DNA of 64,000 nucleotides from Neurospora tetraspora (Eukaryota > Ascomycota > Sordariomycetes > Sordariales > Sordariaceae): contig NW_026944386.1 of assembly GCF_033439725.1 (NCBI RefSeq), positions 186,001 to 250,000 on the forward strand. Direction: 5' to 3'. Under the pieces are notes generated by a model, which made no database searches, was not told the origin of the DNA, and saw nothing but the letters and a program-made list of their open reading frames with translations. This document shows positions 55,566-64,000 of this stretch, in pieces. Numbering within the stretch: the first letter of the stretch is position 1; each line of letters starts with the position of its first letter. The position numbers were made by a program, and so were the translations under genes.

Positions 55566-58500
55566 ATTAATTATACCTATTATTACGCTACGAACGTACA
55601 ATTTTATTTAAATCTATCGCCGCCGTCGTAAAATTTTCTGACGTACCCGCGATCCTTTATTATATTGCGATAGAGCTTTATCGTACCGTAATAGTATGAA
55701 TACTAAGATTGTACTGCGATCTCCCTAAGAAGCGCTTATAAAATAACGTATTTTCTATTCCCTAAATTATAAAGTAATATTTTACTTTATTTAAATTAAT
55801 CGAGTTAATTAATATCATCCGTTACTAATATCGACGTCGCGATTTCTACTATTGGTTCAATTATCGACTCTACTTACGAATAATTATTCGAGAATGATAC
55901 TGAGGCCTTTAACAATTATTTAGACCCGGGCAACCTAATTGAATAATCTGTTTTTGATTTCGCTTTATAGTTTGCTAGCTACGCTGCCTTCCTTCACGTA
56001 ATTATTGCGCTCGTCTAATTTATTTATAAGGATATAATTAAAGCTAATACTTTCGCCGCTACCGCGGAGGACGCCCTTACTAATAAGGACGCTACGATTA
56101 ATAATTTTAACGATAAGGTCACTTACTTTGAGAAGTAATTTACAATTACTTAGAGTAATTTCATCGATATTAATATTTCCTTTAACGACGTTAACGATAT
56201 ATAAAATAAATTTAAGAAAGATGTTATTTCTAAGATTAGGGAGAACAATAATATTATTAAGGACTTTAAGAAAATTATTTGCTTAAAAGTTATCCCTCCC
56301 GAATTTATCCCTCTATTAAATAATAATAATAACGGTGCTATATTTATTACTATTACCCTTAAATCGGAAATTAGTAAAGACCCTAAGGCTTTTATTAGCG
56401 AAGGTAGTATTATAATTAAACGTACCGAATTTTATTATATTTAACGGGCTAAAATAGAATTTTATTAATTCTAAGATTTATAGTATTTCAATTCCAATAA
56501 GCGTTTTAAATTTACTTAAATTATATAATATTTTAATAGCGTTACTTTTTATATTTTATCCCCTTATATTATACTACTATTAAAGGAAGCTGATGCGGAT
56601 AAGAGGAAGTAGAAAATTGGCGAAGATTTCTTCGCTTATTTAAATATTAAGTACGATTATATAAATTTAACTTTAGAGTTGCGTTATAAATTTGAAAATT
56701 TGAAGATACGTAAGGGATAAAAGTAATTTAATTTCAAAGATCAATTCACTACCTTAATTAATTAATACAATTTAAACGATATTATAAAGACCTATTACTT
56801 TAAAATAAAGGTTACCGACGATATTTATAATGCAATTGCATATTAGTAAGACCTTCCCGCTCTTAATATTTACGAAAAATAATTTACACTTTATTATAAA
56901 TTCGGTATTAATTTTAAAAATTATAATTAGTATAATTAGAACACTATTCATTTTTATAAGAATAGTTCTATTAATAGAGGAGGAAGTAATATTTCTACTA
57001 CCAAATATATTATTATTTAAAGTAGTAATATTATAGACATTAACGCTATAACCGCTCTTAACATTTTATTAACTAAAATAATCGATAAGGCTATTTTCGA
57101 TTATTACTTTTAGAATAACTTTTGTAAGCGCTACCGTAGGGAGGGTTACTAGGCTATTAATTATTATAATAATATTAATACTAGTATCATTCGTACCGAA
57201 AGAAATAGGAATTATTATGGTAATTGCAATTGCGGTAATAGTAATAGTAATGCCGGCGCCGCTAAACCTACTATAGGTTAGGCTAGCTATAATAACGCCG
57301 CCTACATTAATACTATAAGTATTAAAAAGGCCGCTCCCACCGCTCCCGTTACTCTCGCCGCTATAGCCGCTCTAACCCCAGTTACCCCCGCTACTAAGTA
57401 CAGCGCGGGAAATATAGTAGTTCCCTATTAAATCGTACGGAGAAGCCGTCGTTTATAACAATAATAGAAAAGGAAGAAATAGATTTAATAAATTTAAAAG
57501 TAATTTAGTTGAAGAATTCGATTTTAAATAACTATAATAATAATTCTATTCTCCTTTCTACTTATATCATTTATAGACTACACAATATTAAAAGTAGATA
57601 TACTACTCTAATTAATAGCGGGTACTCCGCGCTCGCCTTCATCGACCGTACTTTTACCGCACGCTTAACTATACTATACCTCTTTTAAAGCTACTTAAAT
57701 TAAAGGTACTATTTTTTATTAACAGAATACTAAAGGGATTAATTACCGAATATGACTAGGCCCAGCTAAAAGTCGGATTCTATATAGAAATAATTTTATT
57801 ATTAATTTATGATTTAGTAGCCGATTATTCCATTATTTTCGGTATACCCTAATTCAAATACTATAATCCTGTAATTTCGTAGCCGGATAGTTCAATTACT
57901 TTTATAAAAGAATACGCCGGTCGATATTTACTAATAAATTTACTAATTACCCTTCAACGAATATTTAAGGTATAAGATTACCGTTAATATTATATTAAAA
58001 TTATTGACTACGTAATAGCCCCGTTATAAAAGATAGACGATAAAGAAGATTTTAAATTTATTATTATCGAAGATTTCGACCCTACGACCGTTAATTATTT
58101 CGTACCTATTTAATAAATAAAAAGAATAGTGAAATAACAATTAGCGAAGTTAAAAACGCATTAAGCACGCTTTAATACCCCGACGCCCGCCCTAAATCCC
58201 CCTATTACCTTAAAACTTCCCGCTATTTTAAAACTTACTTAATCGATTATTAAACCTGCAGTTTACTACCAAATCGCCGGAGTACGGAAGTCCAGCACAG
58301 ATTATTATACCCTAATCTGCTGAACCTATTATTCGAACGACCTTATTGACTTAAGCGATATTAAAAATTTTAATATAGTAAATTTTAATTAATTGTACAA
58401 AATATATAAACTACAGGCTTTCCAGACATTATACGTGGAGATTAAAGAAATTATTAAAGAAGCTAGGGTGGAGGAGGAAGCCTGGGCTAAAGAAGGAGAG

Positions 58501-61500
58501 GGAGGCGTCCTAAATTTTGAAGAGTAAGAAAATAATAAAGGCGTTATCGATAGAGGGGTAAGGATAGGATAGATAGAAGTAAAATTAGGATTAGGATTAT
58601 TAATAAATTTATTAATAGAGGAAATAATAAAGGAAATTATAGTAAGTAAGGGCGCTAAACATAAGAAATTGCTAAGTAAATGCTTCTATATTTAGATTAA
58701 CATTTATATAGGTAAAGGCTTTAAAATTACTATCTGGGCTGTTAAAGTAGCTAATAACGTATATTTAAATAGTGAAGAGGATAAAAATTTCGAACATTAT
58801 AAGGAAATTATTAAGATAATTAAAATTATTAAAGAAAACGTTATTAAACTTTATAAAAAGGCTAACAAATTTCCTAAAATTAATAATTAAATAAAGGAAA
58901 AGTTCCCTAGTTAATATTAGAAGTATATTAACGTTTTTAAGTTAAAGAAAGTTACGGTTTTACTCCTATACTATATTTATAATTTAAAAATCGAATTTAA
59001 ATTAGGAGAATAATTATTAGACTTTCGATCTTACCTATGTAATTTAAACGAATTAAATATAATTAATAACTAAATAGATGATAGTGTTAAAAGTAATTTT
59101 ATTCGACTATTCTAATTAGAGGCTATTTCCTCTATCCTTTTTATAAGAAAATTAAATAGAAGAGTACGTATTTATATTAATTACTGAAGGATTAATAATA
59201 TTACTTTTAAAAGTAAATACTTTTTACTGTTTATTAAAAGAATTTTAAACGCTATTTACAAGGTAAAAATCTTTATTAAATTAAATATTATCGCTACTTT
59301 TAATTATATCTATATCGCAGAGGGGTATAAGTAGTTAATAGTATTTACTACACGTTTCGGACTCTTCGAATCTTTAATATACCCTTTTAGACTCTAAGGC
59401 GCCCCTAGTACTTTTTAGAATTATATAAACAATATCCTATATAATGTTTTCAATATATATATAATAGCGTACTTAGATAATATTCTAATCTTTTCTAATA
59501 ATAAATTAAAATACGAAAAGTATATTAACGACGTCTTCAAATAATTAATTAAAGCTAACCTATAAGTAGATATCAATAAGTACGCATTCTATACTAAAAA
59601 AATTGAATATTTTAAATTAATTATTATACTGGGAAGTATTGAAGTAGATTTAGACAAAATTAAAGCTATTATGGACTAATAACCCCTTATTTTTAAAAAG
59701 TTTTTATAAAATTTTCTAAATTTTATTAACTTTTACTGTCATTTTATTAAAAAATTCTTATTAATAGCGGTACCGCTCTACGACTTTATAAAGAGGGATA
59801 TAAAATAAGATTAGACCCTAATCTAACAAACTACTTTCGAAACTTTAAAAATAGTTTTTAATAGTAAATTTATTTTGCGTATATACGATTGGGTAAAAAA
59901 GATAATCGTCGAAACTGATACTTCTAATTAGGCTTCTAACAGTACCCTATCTTAATATAGGGACGATAAAATATTATACCTAGTTACTTACTTTTTCTTA
60001 TAGTATACTACTTAAAAATATAATTATAATATTTGTAATAAGGAATTATTAGTTATTATTAAAGTATTAGAAGAGTAGATGTTTAAATTCGAAGGTATTT
60101 AATAACTGTTTAATATTTTAACGGACTATAAAAATTTAAAGACTTTTACAACGAATAAATAATTTACCCTACGCTATATATAGTAATTATAATTTCTATT
60201 CCGCTTCGACTTTTTTATTTATCATACCCCTAATTTAAAGAATTTACGCCCTAATATTTTAAATAGGAAATTAGAAAACGTACTCCTAAATATAGAAGAT
60301 TATTACTTAAAGGTACGTAACCGCAACTTAATCGACCCAGTTAAGTTCGAAGATGGGTATTTAGAGTTAGAGTCCAATACGGAGTTAGAAACTCTATTTA
60401 ATATTTCTACCGAAATTTTAAAATTTGAAGAGGGGGTTTTCCTTTTCGCTTTTAATATTCTAAAGGAATTAGAGAAATTAATTAATAAAATTATTAACAA
60501 TGGTTATACAAAGTTAGTATTAATATAAGAGGCTACGGTTTATTTACAGCACCCTAACCAATTAGAATAGTATGTATATATTAAAAAGAAACTAAAGGTA
60601 ACGTTCTCTGAATATTCTATAATAGAAAGTAAAGTTTATTATAAGGGAAGGGTGTTTATCAATTTAAATAATACCGCTACTTACTTATAATTAATTTACC
60701 ACGCCTATTTATTGCTAACGGTAGGATATTTGGGTAGAGATAAAATTTAAATATAAATAAATAAATATTAGTACTAATTTAGTATAGTGGAAGCTATTAG
60801 AGTTTATTGTAAGGAATGCTTCGCTTATTTTAAAACAAAGGTATTACAACGAATTAAAATTGGCTATTTAAAATTAATATTAATTACTTTCGTACTTTAA
60901 TATAATATTAACGTCGATTATATTTCGCATTTCTTAGAAAATTTATACTTAGGGTAGAAGATTGAATATTCTATAATCATAATAAATTATTTAATTAAAA
61001 TACAGTATTATATTACTACCGAAATTATAGAAGTAGAGGAATTAGTTAATTACTTTATCGAACGAATATATATTTTATACAGCTTTTTAAATCTAATTAT
61101 ATTTAATGAAGACTCCTAATTCGTATTATTATTCTAAGTTACAATTTATAAGATATTCGCTATTAGGAAGTTGTTAAATTCGGTTTTCTATCCCTAAATA
61201 AATACCTCAATAGAATATATTAATATAGAAATAAAGTAATACTTGCGGGTACTCGTAAATTGGACGTAGACGGACTAAGCCTATTAGTTACTACTAACGG
61301 AATTTGCAAATAATAATATAATATTAGAAACTACAAGAATAACCCCGTTCTTCGCTAATTATAGTTTTTACCCGCAGATAAGTATCGAACCCTCCCCAGT
61401 TATACTATTACAATTTTCTCTAGTATAATAGAAAGAATATTTAAAGGCGAACGAATTATTAATTTATTTTAAAACTATTTAAAACTACGTTCGAACTTTA

Positions 61501-62634
61501 ATAAAGAAAATATAAGATTACTACGAGGTTAGCGTTAATACAAAACGGTCGGATATACCCAAATACCGGACTAGAAACCTAATTATATTAAATACAATTA
61601 ATTTCACTAACGGCCACCCTTATAATAAATTATACCTTCGATAGGAGGGCCACTTTAAAATCGATTAGGTACAATTATATAACGTTGAATTAATATTACC
61701 CATTAATATTAAGTATTTACTAATATTTTACATATTAATAATTAAGCTTTTTAAAGAAGGATTACCCGGCCAAACCGTTATTTAAGGGGACGTAAAAGTA
61801 AATAAAGGTAAAGTAATAATATAGACCGATAATTATAAGGAAGTTGCGAAATAGGAATTAAACGAATTATTATTTTATAAATAGAAGGAAGGTAATTACT
61901 ATTAATTCTATATAATTATATAAGTTTATTACAATTTAACCAAAGAACCGCTAGCTAACATAATTAATATAAGGAACGCTATTAAAACCTTTTATAATAA
62001 ATACCTTAATATACCAATCCTACCCGAAGTTAAATAATAGGTAGAAATTAAAGCTATATTATAAGGGAGGGCGCTGCCCGCCCTAATACGCCGCTCATCA
62101 ATAACAATTACATTATCCACTCTAGTACCTTCGCTTACCCTAATACCCCACCCATTAGTAACGACTACGCCGCCCGCTCTAATACCTCGTTTATAAACGG
62201 CTATAACATTAAAGCGCTCTAAATATATTATAGACTTAAAAGAATAGATTAATTCGTTTATGGAAGGAATTGCGACCGGGCTTAGCCCACTAGTAGAAGA
62301 GAATCGCAGCCAACTTATAGAGGAATTGTCGGCGGATAATATGAAGAAGTTGAACAATATTTCTAAGCTAATTTTTAGTAAATTATCGGAAATATATTAA
62401 GGGAGGAGGCTCCCTACGAGGAATATAGTAAATAAGTTAGAAGCGGGGACTTATTAATAAGGGGATGATATTTAAGTACCGGGCGAGATTAGGGATATGA
62501 AGAGGATCCGGGGGCTGCGAGCGGAGTTCGAGCAGACGTTCAAATTACAAATAAAGGAGTGTGAAGACGAGGATTGAAGGATAATTTATTATTTTATATA
62601 TATATAGATTTTAAAGCTCTAGAACTTCTTTTAT

Positions 62635-62644
62635 AAGGAGGTAG
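62635..62644 (+). other. Polypurine tract of the gypsy element
   Basis: AAGGAGGTAG directly before the 3' LTR, the expected site for plus-strand priming. The last eight bases, GGAGGTAG, are identical to those before the 3' LTR of the miniature element at 15365-15895. Confidence 0.6.
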
Positions 62645-62890
62645 TATTATAGGATTACTTATAACTGCCTTGTACATGCACGGCTCCCGCTATGGGCAGT
62701 CGAGCCTCGTATCGTACTATTACCGCCATTAGCTAATAGTATATCACGTGCATATTCACGTGCAGGTCTAGCTCTGGGCATGGCTCAGCCCTATCCTATA
62801 TCGCCAAACTTCTGCACATCTCTCCCTTTCTCTCCTCGTACAACTACGTATATCCAACCTACCCCCCAACCGTCGCCTTGCCTCGTAATA
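62645..62890 (+). repeat. 3' LTR of the gypsy element
   Basis: 246 bp, the same length as the 5' LTR. Differences from it are almost entirely C/T and G/A. It is followed by the TATAC target duplication. Confidence 0.85.
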
Positions 62891-64000
62891 TATACGCATT
62901 CGATTTCTTCTTTATACTATTATAAACTTCGACAATATCCTCCTCCCTTTCGAATACTTTAATAATTATACCTACGAAATAAAACGCAATAAATTTATTA
63001 CGGGCAAAACTAAACGAAATGAATAGGGTAAACAATAAATTACCCTAATTCTATATATTTTTACAAATAGTATTACTTATTTTAAACTAATAAATATCTT
63101 TTATAGAAAAGGTACTTCTAATAAAATTATTAAGGAAAGAACTTTCTATATTTAAAATATAGAAATATAATTTTAATAAAGTAACGTATTAAAACGAATG
63201 ATTATTATTTAATTAATTTAATAATAAATTCGTTCCTATTTTCAAGAATGATATTAAATAAGAGCTTTTACTAATTATAAATATATACCTATTTTACAAT
63301 ACCTAACGAATATATAATAAACTTAAGAACTAAATACTTTATAAAGTAGTACTAGTTATAATTCCTAATAGTTTTACTAATTTACTTTAACTACTTAATA
63401 TAATTATCAACTTATCGTTTAAAAAACTATTAAGAGAATAAATAAAATCAGTAATAAAGGTTTGGGAAAATAATAATTCGGGTAAATAATAATCCGTCTC
63501 TAATAAGAGGGTTATAGTTACTTACATCGTTTTAAAATACTAACAAACCTTATAAACTAATAAAAAGGCCATAATAATAAAATCTTTCAAAAATAATAGT
63601 ATAGCCGTTCTCTTAAATAAATTAGAGAATTACTTTATTAATATTAAAAAGATCGATAGAAATATAATCGATTAGGCTAATTAAGAATATACTATTAATA
63701 TTATAAAAAGATTCAACGATTTTAAAGCTATCTTTAAAAGCGAGGATAATTACAATTTTTATTATATTAAAAAAGCGGTTAGAGGTAGTAGTTCTAATAA
63801 TATACTTAAAAAGGATATAATAGTACAATGTAAGAGAAGGGGATTACCCTCTTATAGTAATAAGGATATACTTCTTATTCGTTTAAAAGCTTGTAAATAA
63901 GGACGACGAGAACAATAGGAACAATAAGAATAATAATAATAACTAATAATCTAAATCATATTACTAACTTCGTCATCGTTAGAAGAATTAACATCGTTAA
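62891..64000. repeat. AT-rich RIP-type DNA right of the gypsy element
   Basis: Decayed repeat DNA to the end of the window. Coding-like periodicity with many Lys/Glu-type codons (63000-63900) suggests part of another retroelement continuing past the window. It is too degraded to name. Confidence 0.55.

Larger units (their letters stand above)
55320..62890 (+). mobile_element. Ty3/gypsy LTR retrotransposon, full-length but decayed
   Basis: Two 246 bp direct repeats (55320-55565 and 62645-62890) bound a 7571 bp element. A 5-bp duplication TATAC flanks both outer ends (55315-55319 and 62891-62895), and a polypurine tract lies just before the 3' LTR (62635-62644). Inside, coding-like blocks follow the gypsy order: gag-like (about 55860-57300), protease region (about 57500-58100), reverse transcriptase (about 58900-59650), RNase H (about 59800-60280) and integrase (about 60650-61350) with a C-terminal extension to about 62030. 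The order RT-RNase H-integrase identifies Ty3/gypsy. The element is broken many times over by RIP-type change and is an inactive fossil. The LTRs differ at roughly 35-40 positions, nearly all transitions, so LTR divergence cannot date it by a normal clock. Confidence 0.88.

Overview
The window reads as chromosomal DNA of a filamentous ascomycete of the Sordariales, most likely Neurospora. Genes are C-ending in codon use and carry short GT-AG introns with CTAAC-type branch points. The HSP70 gene encodes 646 residues in five exons. GC-rich gene blocks alternate abruptly with stop-riddled, TpA-rich, AT-rich blocks, which is the pattern left by repeat-induced point mutation (RIP).

Layout: (1) 1 to about 160 is the tail of an AT-rich block. 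(2) 757-8574 holds an Emi1-like twin-CX9C protein (+), a dienelactone hydrolase family enzyme (-) and cytosolic HSP70 (+), with a MITE-like inverted-repeat element at 2064-2261. (3) 10070-19572 is a 9.5 kb RIP-type block. Embedded in it are a 416 bp inverted-repeat element, a 531 bp miniature LTR element and a tRNA-like T-arm. (4) 19573-22612 is a poor, scrambled zone with a GPN1-type GTPase fragment, an IBR zinc-finger fragment and an imperfect tandem duplication. (5) 22613-53452 is a gene-rich block: Mo25/HYM1 (-) head to head with cytosolic isoleucyl-tRNA synthetase (+); a 62-residue twin-CX9C protein resembling NDUFAF8 (-) head to head with Sfi1 (+); a SWIB-domain SWI/SNF-RSC subunit (-); a PDK1/Pkh kinase (-); a disordered orphan protein (+); a conserved ascomycete protein (+); and a BTB-domain protein (+). 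A second MITE-like element lies at 34149-34442. (6) 54111-64000 is a second RIP-type block containing one full-length but decayed Ty3/gypsy LTR retrotransposon (55320-62890), with 246 bp LTRs and a TATAC target duplication.

The genes are housekeeping and signalling functions rather than a pathway cluster: mitochondrial intermembrane-space CX9C proteins, protein folding, translation, spindle pole body duplication, chromatin remodelling, PDK1 kinase signalling and hyphal morphogenesis (Mo25). The most unusual material is the mobile DNA. The 531 bp miniature LTR element shares its terminal sequence and polypurine tract with the gypsy element. It also has an 11-nt complementarity between its LTR and its primer-binding position, which recalls Tf1-type self-priming. 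Exon joins were worked out by eye from splice signals and reading frame. No alignment or database search was run.
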